Assembly (NCBI GenBank): GCA_018397055.1
Contig: JAGTQS010000018.1
Span: 18,091-23,295, forward strand
Origin: Candidatus Bathyarchaeota archaeon
GTDB lineage: Archaea > Thermoproteota > Bathyarchaeia > Bathyarchaeales > DTEX01
Length of the DNA stretch: 5,205 nt
Direction: 5' to 3'
Shown: piece by piece, positions 5,112 through 5,205 of the stretch
Layout: each line of letters begins with the position of its first letter
Position numbering within the stretch: the stretch's first letter is position 1
Position numbers and translations under genes: made by a program
The notes under the pieces: generated by a model
Databases searched by the model: none
What the model was told of the DNA's origin: nothing
Seen by the model: only the letters and a program-made list of their open reading frames with translations

Positions 5112-5205
5112 ATGAGTCAGAATAATAATCAAGATGCAATAAGAGAAATATGTGAAACTGTTCTTAGAGAAACAACTCCAAGCCAAAGAGAAAAGGAAAA
5201 AACAG
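5112..5205 (+). CDS. cca: Probable CCA tRNA nucleotidyltransferase, N-terminal fragment (runs off window)
   Basis: An open frame starts at ATG 5112 and runs 31 codons to the window edge without a stop: MSQNNNQDAIREICETVLRE, then TTPSQREKEKT. Purine-rich AGGAAAG at 5097-5103 may be its ribosome site, overlapping the thpR stop codon. The pattern of an amphipathic helix, then a T/I-P-S/D turn, then a charged helix resembles the N-terminus of archaeal (class I) CCA-adding enzymes, and cca often follows thpR in archaea. The nucleotidyltransferase GS motif and the catalytic carboxylates would lie beyond the window, so no catalytic residue can be seen. Identity rests on this short match plus position. 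If right, the enzyme adds the 3' CCA to tRNAs processed by the RNase Z encoded nearby. Confidence 0.6.
   Translation, partial: MSQNNNQDAIREICETVLRETTPSQREKEKT

Overview
This is a piece of an archaeal chromosome. The gene families say so: an archaeal-type THUMP tRNA methyltransferase (TrmG10), the UPF0200 and UPF0201 families known essentially from archaea, a mevalonate-pathway HMG-CoA reductase, and a ThpR-type RNA phosphodiesterase followed by what looks like the start of an archaeal CCA-adding enzyme. Moderate G+C, mixed ATG/GTG starts, GGTGA/GGAG ribosome sites inside tightly packed genes, and oligo-T runs instead of classical hairpin terminators fit this. I cannot name the lineage. A TACK-type uncultivated archaeon (for example Bathyarchaeia-like) is a weak guess. 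No mobile element, CRISPR array, tRNA or rRNA gene was seen.

Layout, left to right. Plus strand: the 3' end of a class II HMG-CoA reductase gene (1-468, cut by the window edge), then trmG10 (507-1553) overlapping rnz (to 2485). Minus strand, converging on rnz: a three-gene operon read from 4265 down to 2482, in the order UPF0200 P-loop kinase-like protein, UPF0201 RNA-binding-like protein, and a xylose-isomerase-like TIM-barrel protein. The two strands meet at a TTAA shared by both stop codons. A 245-bp, very A/T-rich divergent intergenic region (4266-4510) follows. Plus strand again: thpR (4511-5098), then the first 31 codons of a probable cca gene (5112 to the window edge).

Function. Four of the genes act, or probably act, on tRNA or RNA ends: TrmG10 methylates G10, RNase Z cuts the 3' trailer, CCA transferase adds the CCA end that RNase Z makes possible, and ThpR hydrolyses 2',3'-cyclic phosphate RNA ends. 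The UPF0200/UPF0201 pair shares a 4-nt overlap here and is fused into one protein in Archaeoglobus, which argues for a joint but unassigned role. The first gene belongs to isoprenoid lipid synthesis.

I found no clearly new multi-gene system. The least explained parts are the UPF0200-UPF0201-TIM-barrel operon and the divergent intergenic region. That region holds a 16-bp direct repeat, a 10-bp perfect inverted repeat, a bulged hairpin with a following T9 run, and a similar element just upstream of each of the two divergent genes.
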